Shown here: piece by piece, positions 55,051 through 64,000 of the stretch
Position numbering within the stretch: position 1 is the stretch's first letter
Layout of the letters: every line of letters starts with the position of its first letter
Assembly (NCBI RefSeq): GCF_900114705.1
Contig: NZ_FOTW01000022.1
Span: 56,274-120,273 of the forward strand
DNA length: 64,000 bases
Direction of reading: 5' to 3'
DNA from: Rugamonas rubra
GTDB taxonomy: Bacteria; Pseudomonadota; Gammaproteobacteria; Burkholderiales; Burkholderiaceae_D
Translations under genes and position numbers: made by a program
The notes under the pieces: model-generated
What the model saw: the letters and a program-made list of their open reading frames with translations, nothing else
The model's database searches: none
Told to the model about the DNA's origin: nothing

Positions 55051-55479
55051 TCAGCCGGGCTTGACGCAGTTCGGGCAGGTGCCCTTGATGAGGAAATCGA
55101 CTTCCTGCGTCTGGAAACCGGCCGGCAGCTTGATCTTGCGCGGCAGCGGCACGTCGGTGAAGCAGGTCACCACGTCGCACTTGGTGCATTGGAAGTGGGC
55201 GTGCTCGTGCGCGTGGTGGCCGGCGCCGGCGCTGAAGCGCCAGACCTGGTCGGCGCCGGCGATGCGGTGCACCAGTTCGTTCTCGGTCAGCCATTCCAGC
55301 ACGCGGTACAAGGTGACCGGGTCGAGCGCCTCCCCGGCCAGTTGGTCGAGGATCTCGTGGTGGGTCAGCGAGCCGCCCCGGCCCAGCAGGAAAGCCAGCA
55401 CGATGACGCGCTGCCGGGTCACGCGCGCACCGGTGGCGCGGATCTTTTCTTCGGCTTGGCTGGCGATGGAGGGCTGCAT
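55051..55479 (-). CDS. zur: Fur-family metalloregulator, probable Zur
   Basis: 142 residues. A winged helix (GARVTRQRVIVLAFLLG, HHEILDQLAGEALDPVTLYRV with the recognition helix in DPVTLYRVLEWL) precedes the dimerisation domain. Metal ligands include HHAHEHAHFQC, the CTKC pair and the C-terminal CPNC, the two zinc-site Cys pairs of the family. The neighbouring zinc GTPase and palindromes favour a zinc sensor over iron. ATG at 55479 gives the usual length; an ATG 12 codons earlier would add an atypical extension. It is transcribed leftward ahead of the GTPase gene. Confidence 0.85.
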   Translation of the reverse strand: MQPSIASQAEEKIRATGARVTRQRVIVLAFLLGRGGSLTHHEILDQLAGEALDPVTLYRVLEWLTENELVHRIAGADQVWRFSAGAGHHAHEHAHFQCTKCDVVTCFTDVPLPRKIKLPAGFQTQEVDFLIKGTCPNCVKPG

Positions 55480-55661
55480 AGTGTCTCGGTCGAATCGGGT
55501 GGGAAGCCCCGCCATGTTACCACGGCGGCCCGCGCGTCAAGCTTCAACGCAAGTCGTTTGCGTTTGTGGGAGTGCTGCCATTGGCCGGGGCTAGCGGTCG
55601 CCCATCCGCCGCCCTGGCTTCGCTGTCGTTCGCGCGCGCTTGGCGGGCCAGCCATCGCTGG

Positions 55662-56804
55662 CTAAGGTTTGCCGGCGTCGAAGCGCGCGGAGATGACGTC
55701 GCGGTAGAACTGGCCCGCCGCGTCGCTGCCGCCGATGACGTACAGGCGGCCGTCCTCCTCCACCGCCGCCAGCCCGGCGCGGCCGGTGGGCAGCTTGCCG
55801 GTGGGCGTGATGCGCCAGCGGCCCAGCGCGTCCGGCAGGCCCTCGTTGCGGTGCACATAGGTGAAGTTGATCCAGTTGGCATAGGCGCCGGTGCCGGGCT
55901 GGCCGCCGACGGTGAAGATGAGCGAGGAGTTCGGCATCGTCGGCACCGGCGCGAACACGCTGGCGTGGCCGTACAGGCCGGAGGTCAGGCGCGCCGCCGA
56001 GCTTTGCCAGGGCTTGAGCGTGCCGTCGGGGCGCGGCATGGCGACCTGGACGTCGTCGAACACGTCGTACAGGTCCAAATCGCCCCAGCCGCCGAGCACC
56101 ACGATGTTCTTGTGCACGGCCAGCGCCTGCGGGCTGCTGCGGCCGCCCTTGAGGTGGAAGTTGGCGATTTGCCAGGGACCGAGCTGGCAGTTGTTGTTCA
56201 GTTTCGCCACTTCGACGGTGTCGAGGTGGACGGTGTCGGCGCCGATCTGCGTGACGCCGGCGACCGCGTACAGGTAGCTGCCCTGGTCGGTGTGAATGGC
56301 CACCAGGCTGTGGTTGGAACGCGGCGTCTTCAAATGGCCGGCGTTGGTGGTCCAGGCGGACAGGTGGCCGTCGGCCTGGATGCGGGCGTACTGCACGTCG
56401 TCGTAGTAGGTGAGCGAGGTCGGCGTGGACGAGCTGCCGCCGGCCAAGAACAGGCAGCCGCCGGCGCGGGTGGTGGCGGCGCCGGCGCGCGCGTTCTGGA
56501 ACGACGGTTCGGCCGTCCACGGGCCCAGGCGGCCATTGGCGCCTATGGTCGAGCGGCGCACGCTGTCGTAGTAGGTGACCACGCCGCTGCTGGCGTCGAA
56601 CTGGTATCCGCCGGCGACGTAGATCTGTTTGTTGGCCAGCGTCGCGGCGAGGTAGGTGCGCGGCTCGGGCAGCTGCGGCTCGGTCTCGAAGGGGCAGAAG
56701 GCGGGGGCGTCGGTCGGCATCCAGGACTGGCGGCAGTCGCCGTTGTCGGCGAAGGCGCTGGGCAGGGCGAAGGCGGCGAGCAGCGGGAGGTGGGTGGGTT
56801 TCAT
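55662..56804 (-). CDS. Secreted Kelch-like repeat protein
   Basis: 380 residues with a short signal peptide (THLPLLAAFALPSAFA-DN). The mature part has about six Kelch-like blades, each with a hydrophobic strand and double glycine: QIYVAGGYQF, GCLFLAGGSSS, NIVVLGGWGDL, SLIFTVGGQPG and RLYVIGGSDAAG. This predicts a beta-propeller, usually a binding or scaffold module. ATG at 56804 follows GGAGCC and is preferred to the ATG four codons upstream. It is divergent from the urease operon with 278 bases between; partner unknown. Confidence 0.82.
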   Translation of the reverse strand: MKPTHLPLLAAFALPSAFADNGDCRQSWMPTDAPAFCPFETEPQLPEPRTYLAATLANKQIYVAGGYQFDASSGVVTYYDSVRRSTIGANGRLGPWTAEPSFQNARAGAATTRAGGCLFLAGGSSSTPTSLTYYDDVQYARIQADGHLSAWTTNAGHLKTPRSNHSLVAIHTDQGSYLYAVAGVTQIGADTVHLDTVEVAKLNNNCQLGPWQIANFHLKGGRSSPQALAVHKNIVVLGGWGDLDLYDVFDDVQVAMPRPDGTLKPWQSSAARLTSGLYGHASVFAPVPTMPNSSLIFTVGGQPGTGAYANWINFTYVHRNEGLPDALGRWRITPTGKLPTGRAGLAAVEEDGRLYVIGGSDAAGQFYRDVISARFDAGKP

Positions 56805-56954
56805 GTTCGGCTCCATTTCGGGTGTGCTGTGCGGTTTGCTGAGGATTCAATCTGCCCTCGGATTGCCGGCGCATTGATCTTTATGCTAGACCCAAGCTGA
56901 GCGGTTTCTTTGTGCGGTATTAAGGATCGTGTTCCGCAGGCGAGTGGCCATATT

Positions 56955-56990
56955 TGCACCATTTCGGTGCGTGCAACTCGGATTGGTGCA
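56955..56990. promoter_or_regulatory. NtrC-type enhancer region upstream of urease
   Basis: TGCAC-N7-GTGCG (56955-56971) differs at one position from the NtrC core TGCAC-N7-GTGCA. A second, weaker site ends in GGTGCA (56985-56990) with a poor left half. Centres lie near -93 and -74 from the predicted sigma-54 start, a normal distance for NtrC. Confidence 0.68.
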
Positions 56991-57029
56991 GATTCATTGA
57001 AAGGCGATCAAGTAATTCAACGCCGCGAC

Positions 57030-57045
57030 TGGCACACATCTTGCT
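57030..57045 (+). promoter_or_regulatory. Sigma-54 promoter of the urease operon
   Basis: TGGCACACATCTTGCT matches the consensus TGGCAC-N5-TTGC(A/T) at every defined base, with GG and GC separated by exactly ten. Transcription should begin near 57056. This rules out the in-frame ATG at 57047 as the ureD start and supports 57083. Confidence 0.87.
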
Positions 57046-57050
57046 CATGT

Positions 57051-57072
57051 CAATAGGTAGCGTTACCTATTG
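57051..57072. promoter_or_regulatory. Perfect inverted repeat at the urease transcription start
   Basis: CAATAGGTA (57051-57059) and TACCTATTG (57064-57072) flank GCGT. It spans about -5 to +17, ending 10 bases before the ureD ATG. It could be an operator over the start point or, as RNA, a partial 5' hairpin close to the ribosome-binding region, where no clear Shine-Dalgarno sequence is seen. Confidence 0.7.
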
Positions 57073-57082
57073 CAAAGCCACC

Positions 57083-57952
57083 ATGCCCGATTGCCTGTCC
57101 AGCCGAGAACCAACCGTCAGCCCCAGCGCCTGGCAGGCCAGCCTCGCGCTGCGTTTCGCCGACGATGCCGGCACCACGCGCTTGGTCGACAAGCGCCACG
57201 TCGGGCCGCTGCGCGTGCAGAAGGCGCTGTATCCGGAGGGCGGGGCGGTGTGCCACGCCATCGTGGTCCATCCGCCCGGCGGCGTGGTCGGCGGCGACCG
57301 GTTGGCGATCCGCGCCGAGGTCGGCGCGCAGGCGCGCGCGCTGCTCACCACGCCGGGCGCGGCCAAGTGGTACAAGGCCAACGGCAAGCGCTCCCGCCAG
57401 GACGTGCGGTTGGAGGTCGGCGCCGGCGCGTCGCTGGAGTGGCTGCCGCAGGAGACCATCTTCTTCGACCACGCCGACGTCGCGCTGGAGCAGCACGTGG
57501 CGTTGGCGGCGGACGCCAGCTACATCGGCTGCGAGATCCTGTGCATGGGGCGGCGCGCCTCCGGCGAGTCGTTCAGCGCGGGACGTGTCAGCCAGCGCAG
57601 CCAGATCCAGCGCGCCGGAAAATTGATTTGGTGGGAGCAGGGCGTGCTGCTGGGCGGCCGGCTGGATAGTCCGCTGGGGCTGCAGGGCGCCTCCGTTTGC
57701 GCCACCCTGATCGCGGTCGGCAAGCCGCTGCCCGCCTCGGTGCTGGACCAGCTGCGCGCCGACCTGGCCGCCCTTGCCACACCCTCTGGCGCGGCGAAGG
57801 TCGGCGTCAGCCAGGCCAAGGGCGTGCTGGTGGCGCGCCACTTGGGCGACGACAGCGAGCTCGCGCGCCACCTCATGCTCGCCGTGTGGCGCCGTTTGCG
57901 CCCGCATCTGCTGGAGCGCGTGGCGGTGGTGCCGCGCATCTGGCAAACCTGA
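57083..57952 (+). CDS. ureD: Urease accessory protein UreD
   Basis: 289 residues, the usual length. UreD/UreH family sequences include RHVGPLRVQKALYPEGG, HPPGGVVGGDRLAI and TTPGAAKWYKANG. It binds apo-urease and, with UreF and UreG, forms the complex through which nickel reaches the active site. ATG at 57083 is the first in-frame ATG downstream of the predicted sigma-54 start; longer forms in the open frame are excluded by that promoter. It is the first gene of the operon ureDABCEFG-ureJ, 12 bases before ureA. Confidence 0.93.
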   Translation: MPDCLSSREPTVSPSAWQASLALRFADDAGTTRLVDKRHVGPLRVQKALYPEGGAVCHAIVVHPPGGVVGGDRLAIRAEVGAQARALLTTPGAAKWYKANGKRSRQDVRLEVGAGASLEWLPQETIFFDHADVALEQHVALAADASYIGCEILCMGRRASGESFSAGRVSQRSQIQRAGKLIWWEQGVLLGGRLDSPLGLQGASVCATLIAVGKPLPASVLDQLRADLAALATPSGAAKVGVSQAKGVLVARHLGDDSELARHLMLAVWRRLRPHLLERVAVVPRIWQT

Positions 57953-57964
57953 ATTGGAATCCCC

Positions 57965-58267
57965 ATGGACCTCACCCCAAGAGAAAAAGACAAGCTGCTG
58001 ATCTTCACCGCCGGCCTGCTGGCCGAGCGCCGGCTGGCGCGCGGCCTGAAGCTGAACTATCCGGAGGCGGTGGCGCTGATCAGCGCGGCCATCATGGAGG
58101 GCGCGCGCGACGGCAAGACGGTGGCCGAGCTGATGTCGGACGGCGCCAAGATCCTGACCCGCGCCGACGTCATGGACGGCATCGCCGAGATGATCCCGGA
58201 CATCCAGGTCGAGGCCACCTTCCCGGACGGTAGCAAGCTGGTGACCGTCCACCATCCGATCCCCTGA
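57965..58267 (+). CDS. ureA: Urease gamma subunit
   Basis: 100 residues, exactly the family length. MDLTPREKDKLLIFTAGLLA at the N-terminus and KLNYPEAVALISA, EGARDGKTVAELM are diagnostic. It forms the (UreABC)3 holoenzyme that hydrolyses urea to ammonia and carbamate in the cytoplasm. GGAA lies upstream of the ATG. Confidence 0.97.
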   Translation: MDLTPREKDKLLIFTAGLLAERRLARGLKLNYPEAVALISAAIMEGARDGKTVAELMSDGAKILTRADVMDGIAEMIPDIQVEATFPDGSKLVTVHHPIP

Positions 58268-58422
58268 GCCGCCGCCATGTCGCCGTTCCACTCCATGCCG
58301 CCGCCCGCCATTGCCGCCCTTATCCAAAGGCGGCCCGGCCGGCCGCAATCGTCCCGCCACCCACAAGGCGACGGGTGTTCGAACACCAACCACTACCAGA
58401 CATTGTTCTTACGGAGCGCATC

Positions 58423-58749
58423 ATGATTCCAGGTGAATTCATTCTTGAAGAGGGCGAAATCGGCCTGAACACGGGCCGCGAGGTCGGCAGCGTGACGGTG
58501 GAGAACCGGGGCGACCGGCCGATCCAGGTCGGCTCGCACTTCCACTTTTTCGAGGTCAATCCGGCGCTGACCTTCGAGCGCTGGCGCGCCTACGGCATGC
58601 GGCTCAACATTGCGGCGGGCACCGCCGTGCGCTTCGAGCCGGGCCAGAAGCGCACGGTGGAGCTGGTCAAGGTGGCCGGCGAGAAGAAGATCTACGGCTT
58701 CAACGGCGCCGTCATGGGCGCGCTGCAAGCGACTCCACCGAAGGGCTGA
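58423..58749 (+). CDS. ureB: Urease beta subunit
   Basis: 108 residues. MIPGEFILEEGEIGLNTGRE and QVGSHFHFFEVNPAL are family hallmarks. CGGAG precedes the ATG at 58423; the GTG 16 codons upstream would add an atypical extension. The gap from ureA is 155 bases, longer than others in the operon, with no gene or clear terminator in it. It ends one base before the ureC start. Confidence 0.96.
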   Translation: MIPGEFILEEGEIGLNTGREVGSVTVENRGDRPIQVGSHFHFFEVNPALTFERWRAYGMRLNIAAGTAVRFEPGQKRTVELVKVAGEKKIYGFNGAVMGALQATPPKG

Positions 58750-58750
58750 C

Positions 58751-60451
<1,701 letters not shown>

Positions 60452-60481
60452 CGCGCACCGCCCCCAAGCACAAGGAACCCC

Positions 60482-61003
60482 ATGCTGACCCTACACACCA
60501 AAATCGACCACGCCGACACCATCGCCGCCCAACTGGTGCTGCCCTACGAGCTGCGCGAGAAGTGCCGCCTGCGCGCCACCTTGTCCACCGGCGAGGAGGT
60601 GGCCGTGTTCACCGTGCGCGGCACCGTGCTGCGCGACGGCGACCTGCTGACCGGCGAGGACAAGCGCGTGGTGCAGGTGGTGGCCGCCGCCGAGCCGACC
60701 TACAAGGTCAGCTGCGCCGACGCGCACACGCTGCTGCGCTGCGCCTTCCATCTGGGCAACCGCCACACGCAAGCGCAGGTGGGCGACGGCTTCCTGCGCA
60801 TCCGCGCCGACGCCGTGCTCAAGGAGATGCTGGCCGGCCTGGGCGCGCGCGTCGAGGAGGAGGCGGCCGGCTTCGAGCCGGAGTCGGGCGCCTACGCTGG
60901 CGGCCACGGCCACCATGGCGACCACGGCGATGGCGGCGGCCACCATGCGCTGGCGCCGATTCCGCTGCGCCAACGCATCCACCGTCCAAGCGACGTGGCG
61001 TGA
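60482..61003 (+). CDS. ureE: Urease accessory nickel metallochaperone UreE
   Basis: 173 residues. An N-terminal peptide-binding domain (LPYELREKCRLRATL) and a metal-binding domain (FHLGNRHTQAQV, with the conserved His) are followed by a His-rich tail (GGHGHHGDHGDGGGHH) that stores or binds nickel. It hands nickel to UreG. AAGGAA precedes the ATG. Its TGA overlaps the ureF ATG. Confidence 0.96.
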   Translation: MLTLHTKIDHADTIAAQLVLPYELREKCRLRATLSTGEEVAVFTVRGTVLRDGDLLTGEDKRVVQVVAAAEPTYKVSCADAHTLLRCAFHLGNRHTQAQVGDGFLRIRADAVLKEMLAGLGARVEEEAAGFEPESGAYAGGHGHHGDHGDGGGHHALAPIPLRQRIHRPSDVA

Positions 61004-61683
61004 TGCAGGCCGCCGCCCTGCTGAACCTGCTGCAGTTCGCCAGCCCGGCCCTGCCGATCGGCGCCTACAGCTATTCGCAGGGGCTGGAGGCGGCGTTGGA
61101 GAACGGCATGGTGAAGGACGCCGACAGCGCGCGGCGCTGGATCGTGCGCCATCTGCACGAGGTGGTGGCGCAGTGGGAGGCGCCGGTGTGCTGGCGTCTG
61201 ATGCGCGCCTTCGCCGCGCGCGACGGTGCCGCCGTGGCGCAGTGGAGCGAGCGCTTCATCGCCTCGCGCGACAGCGCCGAGTTCCGCGCCGAGACGATAC
61301 AGATGGGCTTTTCGCTGAGCCGCCTGATCGCCGAGCTGGGCGTGGCGGAGGCGGCGGCGCTGGCGCTGCTGCAGCGCGAGGCCGAGGTGTCGCTGCCGGC
61401 CGCCTTCGCCTGCGCCGTCGACGCGCTGGCCATCCCGCACGAGGCGGCGCTGCTGGCGATGCTGTTCGCCTGGGCCGAGAACCAGGTGCTGGTGTGCGTC
61501 AAGTCGGTGCCGCTGGGGCAGGTGGCGGGGCAGCGTTTGCTGCTGTCGCTGCGGCCCGAGCTGGAGGCGGCGGCGCGCTACGCGCAGAACGTCGCCGACG
61601 ACGAGATGTCCAACTGGGCGCCGGGCCTGTCGCTGCTGTCGATGCAGCACGAGGTGCAGTACAGCCGGCTCTACCGATCCTAA
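61003..61683 (+). CDS. ureF: Urease accessory protein UreF
   Basis: 226 residues. ASPALPIGAYSYSQGLEAAL at the start and KSVPLGQVAGQRLL near the end are UreF signatures. It acts as the fidelity factor in the UreD-UreF-UreG activation complex. The start overlaps the ureE stop (TGATG), indicating translational coupling. Confidence 0.95.
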   Translation: MQAAALLNLLQFASPALPIGAYSYSQGLEAALENGMVKDADSARRWIVRHLHEVVAQWEAPVCWRLMRAFAARDGAAVAQWSERFIASRDSAEFRAETIQMGFSLSRLIAELGVAEAAALALLQREAEVSLPAAFACAVDALAIPHEAALLAMLFAWAENQVLVCVKSVPLGQVAGQRLLLSLRPELEAAARYAQNVADDEMSNWAPGLSLLSMQHEVQYSRLYRS

Positions 61684-61708
61684 ACCTTTTGAAGACTGCG
61701 AGAAGACG

Positions 61709-62352
<644 letters not shown>

Positions 62353-62356
<4 letters not shown>

Positions 62357-62907
62357 ACTATTCTAAAACCCTGTTGGCCGGCGCGCTGGCGCTGGTCTGC
62401 CTGCCGGCGCTGGCGCATCCCGAGACGGCGCCGCACGCGCACGGCTTCCTCGACGGCTTCGCCCATCCGTTCAGCGGCGCCGACCATCTGTTGGCGATGC
62501 TGGCGGTGGGCATGTGGAGCGTGCGCCAAGCGAACGCGCAGGCGCTGCCGCCGACCTTCCTCGGCATGATGCTGTTGGGCGTGTTGAGCGGCGTGGCGGG
62601 GCTGGCGATTCCCGGCCTGGAACTGGGCATCGCCTTGACGGTGGTCCTGATGGGGGCCTTGATCGCGCTGGCGGCGCGGCTGCCGGCGCCGGCCGGCGCG
62701 GCGCTGGTGGGGCTGTTCGCCGTCCTGCACGGCAACGCCCACGGCCACGAGCTGCCGCAGGCGGCCAGCGCGATGGGACTGCTGGCGGCCAGCGCCCTGC
62801 TGATTCTGGCGGGGCGGGCGCTGGGCCGGGTCAGCCCGGCGCTGGTGAGCAAGTTGTCCGGCGCGCTGATCGCCGCCGTCGGCCTGCTGCTGGTGACCGG
62901 CGTCTGA
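62353..62907 (+). CDS. ureJ: HupE/UreJ-family nickel transporter
   Basis: 184 residues. A signal peptide (LLAGALALVCLPALA-HPE) is followed by GFLDGFAHPFSGADHLLAML, the HupE/UreJ signature with metal-binding His and Asp, and by five to six membrane segments with a second motif, GNAHGHELP. It is a secondary nickel permease supplying the urease metal. It is coupled to ureG by ATGA and is the last gene of the operon; a weak TGAGC/GCTCA dyad covers its stop. Confidence 0.92.
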
Positions 62908-62914
62908 GCAGCGC

Positions 62915-63535
62915 TCAGGAAGGACGGTCGTCGCTGCGCCGCTCGGACAGGATGATCGGCGCCGCCTTGGCCGGATACAGGCCGAGGTGGCCGTCGAAGC
63001 CGGCGCGGATGGCGGCCATGTCGAGCTCCTGGTCGCCCGTCAGGTGGACGTGCTCGACCAGTCCCAGCGTCTTGTTGGGGTAGTCGATATACACCAGCAC
63101 CAGCGGCACCTTGGCCTCCAGCGCCAGGTGGTAGAAGCCGCTCTTCCAGTTGGGCCGGTAGCCGCGCGTACCCTCGGGGGTGATGCCGACCCAGTACCAG
63201 TCGGCCGCGTTCATGCGCGCCGCCTGGGTGCGGATGGTGCCGCTGGGCGTGCCGCGCTCGACCGGCTCGCCGCCCATCTTGCGGAACCAGCCGCCCAACG
63301 GGGTCTTGAACAGCGAGTCCTTGGCCAGCCAGCGGAAGGGCAGGTTGAGCGCCCATTTGCCGACCAGGCCGATGGGGAAGTCCCAGTTCGAGGTGTGCGG
63401 ATAGATCACGCAGATGCCGCGCGGGCCGGGCAGCGGGCGGTACAGCAGGCGCCAGCCGAACAGGCCCAGCACGCGCAAGGCGGCGCGCTGGCCCCAGGTC
63501 GGCAGGTCCTGCGCTTGGAGTTGGTATTTGCTCAT
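62915..63535 (-). CDS. PlsC-type 1-acylglycerol-3-phosphate acyltransferase family protein
   Basis: 206 residues. The HX4D catalytic motif is seen in YPHTSNWDF and the substrate-binding motif in TPEGTRGY. It may acylate lysophosphatidate or a related lipid. It is shorter than PlsC proper and lacks an N-terminal membrane anchor, like the cytosolic-side TagF-less acyltransferases. AGGGAAA lies before the ATG. It converges on ureJ with seven bases between the stops. Confidence 0.85.
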   Translation of the reverse strand: MSKYQLQAQDLPTWGQRAALRVLGLFGWRLLYRPLPGPRGICVIYPHTSNWDFPIGLVGKWALNLPFRWLAKDSLFKTPLGGWFRKMGGEPVERGTPSGTIRTQAARMNAADWYWVGITPEGTRGYRPNWKSGFYHLALEAKVPLVLVYIDYPNKTLGLVEHVHLTGDQELDMAAIRAGFDGHLGLYPAKAAPIILSERRSDDRPS

Positions 63536-63773
63536 GGTTTTCCCTGTCCTGTGGTGTGGCGTTTGTTTTGTTTTATTATCACTATTGACAGGCCGGCATT
63601 TACCTCGTCAAAAAATCCGCGCAGGCATTCTATATTGCGCTACCGCACCCAGCAAGCTTTAGCTGCCGCCGCCGCGGATGGCGGGCGGAACCATTTCGCG
63701 TGTTTCTTGTCAAACAGATCATGGTATTCACGCCGCCCGCACCCATGCGGCGGCCAACGTGATCGGGAGCTGC

Positions 63774-64000
63774 ATGACAGCAAGAACAATATTCTGCGTG
63801 AGCTTGGGCGGCGACAATTTTGGGGAGGAATGCGGTGCGGTGGTCGAGGGTTGGGAGGTGGGCCGGGCGGCCGGCCTGGCGGAAGCGCGTCGCCTGCTGC
63901 GCCAGCGTCCCTACGCGCTGGGACTGCTGCTGATCGGGCCGCAGCGCCAGCTCGACGGCGAACTCGAGCGGTTTCTGCGCGAGCATTGGCGGCAGCACTG
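63774..64000 (+). CDS. Partial gene running off the window; unidentified regulator-like N-terminus
   Basis: 75 codons are visible, open to the window end. GGGAG lies about 6 bases before the ATG. The translation begins MTARTIFCVSLGGDNFGEEC and continues with an amphipathic stretch (AAGLAEARRLLRQRPYALGL) and LLIGPQRQLDGELERFLRE. The pattern of alternating hydrophobic strands and helices resembles a degenerate receiver domain such as heads some sigma-54 activators, but this is only a guess from 75 residues. A 238-base divergent gap separates it from the acyltransferase gene. Confidence 0.55.
   Translation, partial: MTARTIFCVSLGGDNFGEECGAVVEGWEVGRAAGLAEARRLLRQRPYALGLLLIGPQRQLDGELERFLREHWRQH

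Noticed and set aside
60897..60950. GGCCACGGC/GGCCACCATG-type repeats as a possible repeat array
   Set aside because: They are codons of the His/Gly-rich UreE tail, not a separate DNA element.

Overview
The window is high-GC DNA whose gene content points to a betaproteobacterium of the Oxalobacteraceae type (Massilia/Duganella/Janthinobacterium relatives). This is an inference from PEP-CTERM proteins, a complete nickel urease cluster, a MexEF-OprN-type pump, a TonB-dependent sugar locus and several c-di-GMP proteins. It reads as ordinary chromosome: no phage, insertion sequence, CRISPR array, rRNA operon or replication origin was found.

Left end (1-1.6 kb): tRNA-Arg(ACG) with its terminator, a 158-bp long-palindrome element, a tail-anchored coiled-coil protein built on a 33-bp tandem repeat, and a PEP-CTERM protein. 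1.9-8.7 kb is a lactate module: L-lactate dehydrogenase (lldD), lactate permease (lldP), a fused FAD/Fe-S D-lactate dehydrogenase preceded by a 38-codon coupled ORF, and the divergent GntR/FCD regulator. Both divergent promoters are near-consensus and each carries an AAAGTGGT-N3-ACC operator at its start point. At 8.8-10.6 kb lies a visibly less GC-rich orphan gene for a secreted glycosidase-like protein. At 10.7-20 kb a hydroxyacid dehydrogenase and LysR regulator stand divergent to a small membrane protein, a catalytically incomplete esterase and a MexE-MexF-OprN-like efflux pump that ends at a strong terminator.

20-31.7 kb holds signalling and miscellaneous genes: a degenerate-motif GGDEF protein, a SulP transporter, a RelBE-type toxin-antitoxin pair, a CHRD/PEP-CTERM protein, a hybrid histidine kinase, a REC-PAS-GGDEF-EAL protein and a DUF885 peptidase. 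31.8-36.9 kb has tandem DUF945-like periplasmic proteins (the first fused to a TonB C-terminal domain), an L,D-transpeptidase and a LuxR-type regulator. 37.0-49.2 kb is an amino-sugar/chitooligosaccharide uptake locus: periplasmic binding protein, ABC ATPase and permease, GH3 glycosidase, TonB-dependent receptor, GH20 hexosaminidase and MFS transporter, led by a strong promoter.

49.3-56.8 kb: Tat-exported dienelactone-hydrolase-like enzyme, large-subunit catalase with an overlapping upstream ORF, DUF1460 protein, a zinc-linked COG0523 GTPase with two inverted-repeat operators next to a Fur/Zur-family regulator, and a secreted Kelch-like protein. 57.0-62.9 kb is ureDABCEFG plus a HupE/UreJ nickel transporter, preceded by a clear sigma-54 promoter and an NtrC-like site, which implies nitrogen control. 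The window closes with a PlsC-type acyltransferase and the 5' part of an unidentified gene.
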